Source of the DNA: Trematomus loennbergii
Lineage: Eukaryota > Chordata > Actinopteri > Perciformes > Nototheniidae
Direction of reading: 5' to 3'
NCBI GenBank assembly: GCA_012861695.1
Contig: JAAOOA010000026.1
Span: forward strand, 18,464,001 to 18,528,000
Length of the DNA: 64,000 nucleotides
The notes under the pieces were generated by a model. The model saw nothing but the letters and a program-made list of their open reading frames with translations. It was not told where the DNA came from and searched no databases. How positions within the stretch are numbered: the first letter of the stretch is position 1; each line of letters opens with the position of its first letter. Positions 48,201 to 64,000 of this stretch are shown piece after piece. Made by a program: the position numbers and the translations under genes.

Positions 48201-48983
48201 AGTTCATGAAAATGCAAAATGGATATAGAGGAGGGGATCAGCGTTGGACAAAAAGTGAGAATTTAACCGAGAATGGTAAAAAGCTCCAGTTACAAGCCAC
48301 AAAATAACTGCCAAGCTATGCCCTGCAATGATTGTCTTCATCAATGACGACCACTTAATTTAAAAGGTCAGTCACTAGGTACAAAGCCCTCCTGCTGTCT
48401 AATAAATGACAGCAACATGCTGAGAATATTACAGGATTAAAATACACAGGGGCCTATGGAATAGTGGATAGGTTGTTACCCTAACTGCAGGAATGACAAT
48501 CAGCTCAGTGAGTTCAGCATGGATGAGCTTATGGCTGAAAGGTTCTGTTCCATTATTTTAATGCAGGAGTAGTTTGGATTGGTTTTGGTATAACAGGGAA
48601 AAGAGCTAAGGAAAATATGTTTCATCATGTCATCTGTCACTTTAAAAAGAAAAAAAGTGCAGAATCCGAACGTATTTATCTCCTTCTGTGTTTCGAAAAA
48701 GATTGAACATAGTGCACTTATAAAAAGAAAGCTATTTCTGTCTTTCAGTCTTTTTTGTTTTGTTTGATGGCTTGTAACTAAAGGTTTTGCATCATCATCT
48801 GTCCATTTTGGACTTTTTATCCAACTCTGAAGACCTTTTCGATTTCAATTGTGCACAATACAGTACATAAACAACACACTTGAGTGATTTTAATAGGCAC
48901 GTTGGCAGTTTAAAGTATACTTGATGCAGTCAATTATCGAGTGTGACACACAAATACATTGTTAAAACAAGTCTGGGACACAG

Positions 48984-49112
48984 TTAAAGAGGCCCCATTA
49001 TGCTTTGGGGGTTTTCCCTTTCTTGCAGTGTGTTAAATATTTGTGTGCATGTTAATGGTCTGCATAGGCTAAAATCTCAAAGTATATATGAGGGAGTGTC
49101 TCTTCTGCAGGA
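48984..49112 (-). mobile_element. TTAA-type MITE family A, reversed fragment
   Basis: It begins at a TTAA (48984) with ttaaagaggccccattatgc. It then carries the reverse complement of the family's right portion (ggtctgcataggctaaaatc). The other end is missing. It is the only minus-oriented copy of this family in the window. Confidence 0.75.
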
Positions 49113-51592
49113 GTGCTATGCTTTAACTGACTTGACTTTTGACCTCCCTTCAGAGAGATGCCAGCCTAAATAGATTTCTGATGCAGGAATCAATAAAGTA
49201 GATCACTTTGCCTCGTCTTTGACTGCATGAAAGCAAACCAAAATAGAACAAAGACATCAAGAAGCGTTTGATAGTGGCTATTTTTATATGCTGATGACAT
49301 GTCATCTTACTGTTTGTAACCCTGGATGTTCTATTTTTATTGTCTAAATGCATGAAACCGGAGACAGTGCGGCTGGTGTTGAGGTCTGTGCGATTGCAAA
49401 TGAGTGTTGTAGCTTCTACAGTTTATAAAGCACCTGGAGTCCACCAGCAGCCTGAGAACATATTAGAGCAAGAGAGAGGGTATGGACTCCCATTTCGCTG
49501 CAAATAAATGCGATTGAATTTCACACAAGCACTTATGTGGAGTGCGGATGGATGGAATTGCATTTGAGAGCAAAGACACATGTCTCATGAGTACCGTGTA
49601 ATCTACTTGAATCCACGAGGTGCCTTTTTGCAATAATGGAATTTACGTGTGGGTCTCACTTTAGTGAAAAAGAGTCAGTTTCAGCATTCTTCCTTTCAAA
49701 ATATACAGCGTATGACTCACCTAGGAGTTATGCAATCAATTTCTGACAAATCCAGGAGTTTTGCAGATTCAAGTTCAATGACCAAAGAAAAGTCTGCTAC
49801 AACAAGATCAATAACACTGGGAAAATCGGATTATTTGCGATAAAGACGAATGCCCAGCAGTCTAAAGATAACCAGCAAAAACTAATTGAAAACCTGAATA
49901 GATAGTGAAGTTCATGTTCTCCTCTGTGGTCGATAAAGTTGATCTTATCTTCTATCTTATCCAGACCAGATTGCTTTCAGTCAACAGTTAGCATTGACGA
50001 AAAGGTGATATTGATCAAAACACAGATTTTTGACCACATATACATGCACACACAACCACGGGTAATTCTCTATTATTTGAACTCAAAAGCAAAATATGGA
50101 CTCCAACCAATGTAGGAACATTGGGTTTTGGAAATTGGATGGTAAACAGAGGATAAGAAATTGCCTGAAAAAAGCACATGTGTGGATGAAATACTGGGGC
50201 TTATAGAAATGTTGGAAATTTCCATTTACAGTGCTCTGAACATCGGTTTTGAAAAACTCTTTAGAGTAAGGTATACCAACAAAATAACTAGGACAACAGT
50301 TGAGGAAATACACAACTGAACAACTGTATAGAATATATATTTCTCGTTACATTGCTTTCAGACCTTCAAAAGGGTTTTTATAGCGGTCTTTTTGATTCCT
50401 TCGAGTTTTGAACACCTATTATGCTCCTCAGATGCAAGACATCCTTCACGTGATGCGTTGATGACGGCCACAAGCACATTAAACCAAAGTATAGATTTCC
50501 ACATCGATGTGTACGCTATCCCTTACTCCCAAGTAAGAAAAGGAGCCTTTGAACGTGAAGACAACATAGACACATTTGCTGTTTTCTCAAACATCTGCTG
50601 CCATTGCAAGGGCCCCATCTGGGATTGAAAATCTTGTATGTGGTGGTTTAGATACAAATCTGCAATCTAGGGCGTTTTGCTGTGAGTGGAACGACCTATT
50701 CCGTTTTTAGTTTACACATTTTTACATTTGTTACTAGAATCATTCAAGCAAAAACAATAATCTCAGTCAATATCTACATCTTCATAGATATTGAACCGTG
50801 AAATACTGGCACAGAAATGTGGGAACAGGAGCAGATGGGGAAGGTTTATTGGTAATCAGGAGAGGACTTTAGGGGCAGTGTTGCTGAAAGGAAGAGATTT
50901 GAAAGAGGCCTTGCTGTTCAGCGAGTACGGAACAGAGAAAAGACAGTTCATATATTCATAGGTTCAAAACATCATCTCTGTTTGAGTGCAGCACATTTCC
51001 CATATTGTCTTCCCTTTACAAGGAAAAACAAGATTCCACAAGAGAGTTCTTTGGTTTGTTTACCATACGTCCAATGTGCCTCTAGCAGCTCTTTGTAAAG
51101 TAGGGACTAATAAAGGACATCCATGTTTGTATGCTCTTTTCATGACCGTGTATACATTGATCTATGTGGTAGCTGTGCCAGTGTATATGTAATGGAACAC
51201 AAGGTTATATTGAATCCCTGAACCTATATCAGCACTCAATTACGATGATGGACAGGGTCTCGATTCGTTTTTTCGCTGTGCTTTTTTTACTGGTTTAAAG
51301 TGGGTGTACATCAATTGGCAAAATGTGATCTAACGTACTTCCATGTAACAATCACAATGTAGCAATACTTTAATCGCCATGACAGCTGTGGGCTTGTGTT
51401 CTCATGTTGCCAGGACTGTCAACTGAATCTGATCAAACCACGCCTGCACAATCGTGATGAAGCAGAAGTTATCAGAGGCTTTAAACTTGGATATCAACTG
51501 TACAATTGTGAGTCACTCTTGCAGTGAATTATAAATGCAGCGCACTTGTGTAACGGTTCTCTGTCTCTTTCTCTCTCCATCTGTCTGTAGCC

Positions 51593-52009
51593 ATGGGAGT
51601 GCTCATGTCAAAGAAGCAGCAGGTGGAGAAGGTGCAGAAATGCAACGCTGTGGTCTTTGCCTTCCAGTCGGGCATTAAGGACCGCCCTGCCCCCGCCAAA
51701 GATTCGGGCGACGAAGAAGAGGAAGGCGAAGCCAAAGCAAAACCTTCGGCCAATGCTGATGACAAGACCACAGAGGAGGCGGAGCCAGAGGACACGGACA
51801 ATAACCCAGGTCCGTCCACCTCGCAGCAACCGGCCAAGGACGACTGCAAGGTCAACCAGGAGTCTTGGTCCAGGTTACGGGACGGGAAAGGAGTGGAACC
51901 GGAAGATCTCGACAAGACCCATCAGCTCACGCCACCTGCTTTCGTTCGGCCCAAAAGGGAAGCCGATGACGACCAGCCCGTAGAAGTGGAGCTGAAAAAG
52001 AAAGAGCAG
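51593..52009 (+). CDS. phf24: PHF24 coding exon 2: start codon and N-terminal region (residues 1-139)
   Basis: PHF24 (GINIP, KIAA1045) is a neuronal protein that binds GTP-loaded G-alpha-i and modulates inhibitory GPCR signalling such as through GABA-B receptors. The acceptor ctgtctgtag ends at 51590 and the ATG lies three bases later in a good context (gccATGg). The first residues MGVLMSKK, with Gly2 and Ser6, fit an N-myristoylation signal. Residues about 30-80 are acidic, low-complexity and presumably disordered. WSRLRDGKGVEPEDLD and LTPPAFVRP near residues 95-125 are the conserved block that identifies the family. The exon ends in phase 0 at the donor gtaata, whose last base departs from the usual gtaagt. 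The reading frame continues 18 further codons past the donor, with no significance. Confidence 0.95.
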
Positions 52010-52022
52010 GTAATATCTGAGC

Positions 52023-52318
52023 TTAAAGGTCCCCTATTATACTGTTTTTCAGCCACTCCCCACGCCCCTCTGTGAGATATTTGGTTAAAAATAACTCAAT
52101 GGTGCTCTAGGAGGAGATTCAGGTGATAAAGTGGGGGGGGTTACCTTGGTTGGTGATTGGCTAATGGTTAGACAAGCCAATACATCGTTATGACATCATA
52201 AAGTGGCCAAAATCAGATCAGCTCATTTTCAGACAAGGACAAAAAGTGAGCAAATCTTTTTTCCTGAAACTTTCAGAATCTCTTTACACAGAGGGGACAC
52301 ATAATAGGTGACCTTTAA
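52023..52318. mobile_element. TTAA-type MITE, family B (296 bp)
   Basis: The left end ttaaaggtcccctattat is inverted at the right end (ataataggtgacctttaa) with one mismatch, and TTAA lies at both borders. The termini resemble family A (27592) but the interior differs, with attggctaatggttagacaa and tatgacatcataaagtgg. The insertion point is 13 bp inside PHF24 intron 2. The class (piggyBac or Kolobok-like) is inferred from TTAA. Confidence 0.85.
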
Positions 52319-53153
52319 ATAGGGATGTGGGTAATCATAGCCAGGATGTTATTTAAGTTATATATCACATATTACCTTTTACCTTACCAAAACAGACACT
52401 ATAAATCCCCAAATCCTGGGATTAAAGAGACAGAATCTCCATGGCAACAGCAGAGCGTTATCTCTTCCTTCTTTCAGGTTAGGCATTATGATAAAGCTGG
52501 CTGTAAAGGGACTCTTTATCTAAACACCCTTATTGAAGGTGAGAAAGCATTAGTATAACGTTTTTATTTTCTGTTAAGCCTTTCATTTGTTATTTACGGG
52601 TTGTGCATGAGGGCTCTTCACAGTGAGCTTCCTGTGGGCGGGATGCTCCGGCTGCCTCAGAGAGGTGACCTTATCCTGGCTGATAAGGTCTAACAGGGCG
52701 ACGCTGACTAACAAGGTATGGAGTTCATAGGAGGAACGACTCCATTAGGTTTCTGTATTTTGCAAAGAGTAAACACTGCCTGCTGAATACTCGCTGTACT
52801 GCCGACGATGCTGCACTTTTACAAGAGGTAGAAAGGTCCACAGAACCCCCAAAAAATAATAATAGATATGTACTTGGGAGTTTCGAACGAGCTGAAATGT
52901 AATGTAAAATGATGTGTAGACCACAGTAAGTAAAGGAATATGGATGGTTATGTTATTCTCTTCCTCTTGGTGGGTGGATTTTTCTGTTATAGCAAAACTA
53001 AAACTACCTAAAAAAGCAAACTAAATTGGTTTGAAATTGATTTATTTCTGTTAAATTGCAAGTTATCTCCATTGGCAACTCTCTTTATTTTCTGATTTCA
53101 AATATGGTATACCTACCTACTAATATATGATTCTTTCTCCACCCCATCTTAAG

Positions 53154-53216
53154 ACCTTGTTTCACTTACAGTACTATGCTGATGACACTCAATTGTATGT
53201 TAGTGAGATGATTCCT
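53154..53216 (+). pseudogene. LINE reverse-transcriptase fragment (YADD motif)
   Basis: One frame reads LFHLQYYADDTQLYVS, matching the catalytic YADD box of L2/Rex1/CR1-type non-LTR reverse transcriptases, whose usual form is CYADDTQLYL. Beyond about 60 bp the frame diverges into unrelated sequence. Only a tiny relic survives, in sense orientation inside PHF24 intron 2. Confidence 0.6.
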
Positions 53217-54282
53217 CACCTTAAAATGAATCAAACAATAGCCAGAATCCTTACATTAGCCTGTAATGGGTTGAGTTTTCAACTTATTTATAATAGTGGA
53301 TTTGATAGTAACTATCTTTCTGGAGCCTATATTAACATCCTACTGTATTTCTTTTACCAGTGGTTGTACCCTGAATGTTATTGCACCAAATATCAAAATC
53401 TATGCGAACTAGTGAATTCATGCTTCCAAGAGGCTGAATCTTTTCCTCTTTTCATGCTTTTTTTTATCACAACTCCATGGCAAAAAATATCCACTATGCA
53501 CACCTTATACTTCAACACTCAGACTGCCAGAAGTTGCCAAGCACAATCATTATCCCAAGTGGAGAAACACGGATTGCATTGACCCCATGGCCTTTCCTTT
53601 AGTGCAAGCTTTAGGAGAACAATTCATTTAGTCTTTGCCCTCTAAGAGCAGCAGTAAGTTATAACATCGAATACACAGGGTTAACTGTGAGCCGCAATGA
53701 AAATGCATGCCTGTAGGGCATTTGAAATGGTTACTTTAGATTTTGAGATAAAGCACTGCATCTTAGAATCTGCCGAATGACCTAATTTAAAGGTCAAAGT
53801 CCCCGTAGGCAACATGCATCTCTTTCTGACATGTCTTCATGATGTAGGGAGCTTGTCGATGTAAATAGAGTCATCAGGTTAAAAGACTTGAGCCATAACT
53901 GTAAGATAAGATATGACTAAGGACTTTTGACATGCTCTCATCTGTGAGATAAAGAACATTCTCTAGTCATTTTCTCTTGCTTGACAGCAGAATGTATCCT
54001 AACTGTAATTGGAGTCTGCAAAGAAGTTGGAAAAAACTGACAACGAACACGTCTTAGACAATCACATCAAATATTCTTTTCAAAAGAAGTGCTGTGTTTA
54101 TAATTTATTCAAGACCGTGAGCAAGACAACAACATGTACTACCACTACAATATATATAATATAATACCAACAAACCCTAAACAATAATTGCTTTTTTCAT
54201 CCATCCATCTGTTATCGAAATGATTGCAAGATTGCAAAAGAAAATCTTTATGTAAATGACGCTGACCCTCTTTTCACCTCAG

Positions 54283-54468
54283 CCATCGAGCGATGAGATG
54301 TGTGAGGTGTGTGAGGTGTGGACAGCGGACGACTTGTACCCCTGCAGGATCTGCACTCGGATGTTTCATGACGGCTGCCTGAGGGAGCTGGGCTACCTGC
54401 GGGCCGAGGCTCTGCAGGAGATGAGAGACACGGCCCACACTGTCACCGGCTGGAGCTGCTACTATTGT
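54283..54468 (+). CDS. phf24: PHF24 coding exon 3: PHD-type zinc finger (residues 140-201)
   Basis: This 62-codon exon encodes essentially the whole PHD finger. All eight zinc ligands of the C4HC3 pattern are present: C146, C149, C160, C163, H168, C171, C198 and C201. The aromatic W196 sits two residues before the last Cys pair, as in typical PHD folds. The motifs CEVWTADDLYPCRICTRMFH and TGWSCYYC closely follow vertebrate PHF24. In this protein the finger belongs to the module needed for G-alpha-i binding rather than a proven histone reader; that is known of the family. The acceptor is ttcacctcag, the donor is gtaagt, and both boundaries are phase 0, so the domain is a clean single-exon unit. 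Confidence 0.95.
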
Positions 54469-60831
<6,363 letters not shown>

Positions 60832-61034
60832 AGTCCTGCATTGTGTCAGACGAGCTTCTGCAGTACCGCCATCATGCATCCAAGCATCTTTTTGACAAGG
60901 ATCTGACCGATGAGCAGGAGGAGGAAGTCCTGGCCCAGTTTGCGGCGCTGGATCCTGAGAAGAAGGGTCACATCGAGTGGTCGGACTTCCTTTACTTCGA
61001 GTCTCTTGTGGTGTTGAAGAAGTTTCGCTCAGAG
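60832..61034 (+). CDS. phf24: PHF24 coding exon 5: first EF-hand-like unit (residues 228-295)
   Basis: The exon completes the split codon for E228 and reads through LLQYRHHASK, TDEQEEEVLAQFAALDPEKK and GHIEWSDF. A 12-residue EF-hand loop can be placed at D268-D279 (D268, E270, K272, G273, I275, D279). Position 5 is Lys and position 12 is Asp instead of Glu, so calcium binding is doubtful. The AQFAALDPE..GHIEW core is diagnostic of the family. The exon is 203 bp, enters in phase 1 and leaves in phase 0 at gtgaag, a donor that departs from consensus at the last base. The frame continues past the donor to a stop at 61155-61157 without meaning. Confidence 0.95.
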
Positions 61035-61135
61035 GTGAAGTATCATGTTGAGCATATTCAAAACATAATAACAAAGCAACTTCTAAACTCAAGGAATTTT
61101 CTATCGCATCCAATTGAAGCCTGCAGATTACCTAC

Positions 61136-61260
61136 GTTAATATTACATGTTATTTAGCTGATGGTTTTGTCCACAGTAGCTTACACACACTCAATACCAT
61201 TGACTATGCCTAGGAGCAATTTCAGGTTAAGCATCTTGCACAGAAAGGTTTTTTTGTAAA
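61136..61260. repeat. Dispersed teleost repeat (ttatttagctgatggttttg type)
   Basis: The blocks 'acatgttatttagctgatgg', 'ttttgtccacagtagcttac', 'aggagcaatttcaggttaag', 'catcttgcac' follow the order of a very common fish repeat (acatttagctgacgctttta; gtgccttgctcaaggg). A shorter copy is at 11318-11390. Confidence 0.6.
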
Positions 61261-61671
61261 ATGGAGACCTTTAGTGGTCATAGTAAATGAACAGGATTAA
61301 AGGAGGGAGTCAAGTGACATAGCGTAAAGAGCGACTAGTCCACATATGGAAATGTTTTGTATGGATGGAAGAGATAGACTTTTGACCTGGAGACCTCAAT
61401 TCAACTTAGAAAAAAATGACGGACTAAACTATGGCCCATACATAATGTCATTTTTAAATGTATGTAGCTAATCTAGGTTACATAACAAATGTACGTATTT
61501 ACCCAAACCATAATCTTTCCCCTTAACTTAACCAAGTAGTTTCAATTCATGTGTTTAAAATTGGATCATTTCAGAACGCATTGGCAAACAACCTATTCTT
61601 TATTTCAGGTATTAGGACATGTTGGATGTAAAGCACCTATAAAACATATACAAAATGGAGGGTATTATCCT

Positions 61672-61747
61672 GCTAATAACATTTGCTAACAAACTGCTAA
61701 CGAACCGCCAATAACACTTGCAAACACTTGCTAACAAACTGTCATGA
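61672..61747. repeat. Degenerate tandem repeat (gctaacaaact)
   Basis: Five to six imperfect units based on 'tgctaacaaactgctaacga' and 'caataacacttgcaaacact' follow one another. Confidence 0.6.
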
Positions 61748-62259
61748 GCAACCAAACTAAATATAGTTTGTTTACACAAAATGTCTACCTGATCCTCTCT
61801 CTTTCACCCAAACAAGGTGTTTGCCAAAGGCAATCCTTCCTCGGGTCAGCCTAAATACTTTTTAATCAACCTTGTAGAGAATGCAATAAAAGATCCTAGA
61901 CTACTTTATGATGAGGTTAGTGTGATAGTAGGACTCAGGGCCAAGTCTTCCAGAAATGATGGCTTTCATCCACCTGCCTGAATTACTCATACTCATTGTC
62001 ACCTCACCGGAGTTCAAATTTCGTGCTTTGTTTTTGTCTAGGAGATTACATTAACGGACTGTGTGTGTCTCTCGGTTAAAGCAGCGGTTGCAGATTATGT
62101 CAGACAGCGCTAATGTGATTGAGAATGATTGACCAAGAATTCGGCACTAAAATTTTTTTTGGTCCCTAAATTACAGCCATCAAAGTCATACAAGGGGAAG
62201 GGAATGAATATGAGTAGATGCAGGACACCTTATCTCAAAATCTGTTTAATTTCTTCTAG

Positions 62260-62426
62260 AACTCAATGGTGCGTCTGCTGACCGCCAAGGAGAGGAACAC
62301 CGCCCGGACAGTGTTCCTGGGTCTGGACCTGGATGAAGACGACGTGATCACAAGATCAGAATCCCGCCAGGCCCAGCAGTCCTGGTACCACAAACAGAGC
62401 AAAGACTCGCAGTCCTGCAATGTGAG
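62260..62426 (+). CDS. phf24: PHF24 coding exon 6: second EF-hand-like unit (residues 296-350, partial)
   Basis: The exon reads NSMVRLLTAKERNTARTVFL, GLDLDEDDVITRSES, RQAQQSWYHKQSKDSQSCNV and ends in phase 2 at gtgagc. It contains a nearly canonical EF-hand loop at D318-E329 (D318, D320, D322, I325, E329), with Asp instead of Gly at position 6. In mammals this segment is, as I recall, more degenerate. The SCNV..(S/R) ending matches the family's SCSVS junction, where the last coding exon (about 50 codons, with VDWPTFL near the end) should follow. I could not find that exon before 64000, so the gene is open at the right edge. A minus-strand ORF across this region is a shadow. Confidence 0.94.
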
Positions 62427-64000
62427 GTGAGCAAACCAAAAGAGGGTCAGCATCCCGACAGAACATGTTTGAATACTTTGTGAAAAGTCTAGACTGAGAT
62501 AAAAAGGCACGTCTATGTTCACGTGTGGCAGCAGAGTGAGGATCTCATCTGTATGCAAACTGCAGCTGGCAGAGGGAAAAGTGGTTTTGGCTGTGTAGGG
62601 AGGGAAGAGAGTCAGAAAGAAGACTGAAAGCAAGATAACAAGCTGTCTACTTTTCACATTACATAATCTCCCTCTGGTTGACATAAGCCGCAATAACAGT
62701 GTCCATTTTGATGGCTTTGCGGATGACACGCTTCTTTACCTGACCAAAATATAAAATGATACAAAATTAACTGCTGAGACTTTTATGTTTTCAGCATCAG
62801 TGCAAAAGTGCATTGTCAGTTCAGTGTTAAATCCAGGGCTGAAAATATAACTTATAATTCAATTCTAATTGTTTTTGCTGCCATTTCCCATATAACTTGG
62901 AATCTTACTTAACTTAAACTAGGGTTATATACAGTAATGGCACCAAATCACATCACATTCATGTTACTAATTTATATGTTTTGCCATTTGGACGTAATAA
63001 ACGTACATATATTTACAATATATTGTATATTCTGGACTGTTAAAACTGCTTTTCTCAATATGTCTATGTAATATGATGTATTGATAATGTGAAAGGTGTC
63101 GTTTATAGTGACGAACCTACTGTATGGAGAATGATCACTCGTGCTCCTTTCTGCTTTACAGATCTTATCCATCTGTCTAGCTTTACTGCTTTGGTTCACA
63201 ATTACCACTTTTTGTTTTCAGTCCAACAGCAGAAAGACACAAGAAGTAATTAATAAGAAATTAGGGGAGCTTTTAGCATTAAAAGAGCAAGATACTTCCT
63301 TTAGAAGACTTATATTAATCAGGTTGACACAAAAAATGACTCTAGTGATGCACCGTAACTGCTGGATGTGTAACGAAGCGGCTGTTTTCTTAAGAGTTCA
63401 CTGAATCCTCTGAGTGTAGATACAATGGAAACAGGTTTATTTTAACCCTCTTCACATCTCTGGTCATGTTGTACACTTATTTAGCAATATATGGCAATGT
63501 TTTTGTTGCTCCAATTCCATCCATTCATGAGTTCCATTGCAGCTCTGTATCGCCAAATTCTAAATCCGGCAACTTCTTAGCGGTCCGATCGAATATTTAA
63601 TTTATATCTCTCTTGTAATAGACTGCTCAAATATTCAGTTGTGTTGCGGACTACGCCACAGTACAGAATGTACAGACACTTCCAGTTTCACTGAGACTTT
63701 ATAGGTTATATGTTGTGTTCGCAAGATGTCTGCTGTCACCAAGTGGCCAAAAAAACGGTTATTGCAGGTCTAACGTTTCATTGCAGTATTTTTAAGATGG
63801 ATTACATCAGCATGACATTAATATAGTTTATCTACACTGCCAAAGTTTAAGTAGAAAGGACCTGAACAAATTAACTAATGTGTATTCCAAAGTGCCCTAA
63901 CTTCAGAGGAAGGCAGTAACGTCAACTGCCAATCAATGAACACTCATCTGTACGGTAGCTTTTAGCATTTCAGCACAACTCTATCAGTAAATCTCTTATA
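62427..64000 (+). other. phf24: PHF24 intron 6, truncated by window end
   Basis: Starts gtgagc. It carries a possible reverse-transcriptase scrap at 62704-62748 and AT-rich unique sequence. No segment encodes the expected final PHF24 exon. Confidence 0.7.
62704..62748 (+). pseudogene. Possible LINE reverse-transcriptase scrap
   Basis: The frame reads VHFDGFADDTLLYLTKI then a stop. FADDTLLYLT resembles the catalytic YADDTQLYL box of L2/CR1-type elements. Only about 15 residues are recognisable, so a chance match is possible. Confidence 0.35.

Larger units (their letters stand above)
41334..51590 (+). other. phf24: PHF24 intron 1 (10.3 kb)
   Basis: The intron starts gtgagt and ends ctgtctgtag. 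It holds the composite TIR element at 46782-47763, a dispersed repeat at 47930-48200 and a reversed TTAA-type MITE fragment at 48984-49112. GC-richer unique patches at 41690-41945 and 49340-49620 could be regulatory. No other gene is visible on either strand. Confidence 0.7.
52010..54282 (+). other. phf24: PHF24 intron 2 (2.3 kb)
   Basis: A phase-0 GT..AG intron ending ttttcacctcag. It carries a MITE starting 13 bp after the donor and a LINE reverse-transcriptase scrap near 53154-53216. A GC-richer stretch at 52610-52740 is unexplained. Confidence 0.8.
61035..62259 (+). other. phf24: PHF24 intron 5 (1.2 kb)
   Basis: A phase-0 intron from gtgaag to tttcttctag. It holds a teleost repeat at 61136-61260 and a degenerate ctaacaaactg-type tandem repeat at 61672-61747. 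Confidence 0.85.

Noticed and set aside
51608..51983. Overlapping ORFs in other frames of PHF24 exon 2
   Set aside because: Shadows of a GC-rich, acidic-coding exon; the MGVLMSKK frame matches the family and the splice phase.
53127..53582. 151-codon ORF as a gene
   Set aside because: Only the first third matches a LINE reverse-transcriptase box; the rest is unrelated, so it is a repeat relic.
62256..62729. 157-codon minus-strand ORF
   Set aside because: Antisense shadow of PHF24 exon 6 and its flanking intron.
63221..63249. Candidate last PHF24 exon after ttttgttttcag
   Set aside because: Splicing here would add only PTAERHKK and stop, losing the conserved C-terminal region of the family. 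A true last exon beyond the window is far more likely.

Overview
The window is vertebrate nuclear DNA, almost certainly from a ray-finned fish. It is AT-rich and intron-rich, with canonical GT..AG splice sites. The two recognisable genes encode fish-like versions of vertebrate proteins, and several repeat families are ones I associate with teleost, especially percomorph, genomes. There is no sign of bacterial, viral, CRISPR or operon organisation.

Layout. At the left edge (65-1192) are the last two coding exons of PIGO (GPI ethanolamine phosphate transferase 3), + strand. The final exon carries an apparent one-base deletion that breaks the frame. A gene-poor intergenic stretch of about 40 kb follows (1193-40970). 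It holds many transposon remnants, including a complete non-autonomous element with 8-bp target-site duplications (9459-10377), several MITE-like elements, LINE 3' tails and microsatellites. Its largest structure is a 3.0-kb element built as a nearly perfect long inverted repeat with 8-bp duplications (36091-39107). From about 40975 to past the right edge lies PHF24 (PHD finger protein 24, also GINIP/KIAA1045), + strand. It has a non-coding first exon behind a TATA box and G-rich promoter, then five coding exons (51593-52009, 54283-54468, 59711-59789, 60832-61034, 62260-62426). These give 350 codons plus two bases. The last coding exon, about 50 codons in other vertebrates, is not visible and should lie beyond 64000.

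How the genes relate. PIGO acts in the ER in GPI-anchor synthesis. PHF24 is a neuronal, probably myristoylated G-alpha-i-interacting protein. They share a neighbourhood (human 9p13.3) but no pathway, so the linkage is conserved synteny rather than functional clustering. I did not find a new multi-gene system. The items most worth following are the long inverted-repeat element, the PIGO frameshift, a REST-like half-site pair in PHF24 exon 1, a MITE 13 bp inside PHF24 intron 2, and the near-canonical second EF-hand loop of the fish PHF24.
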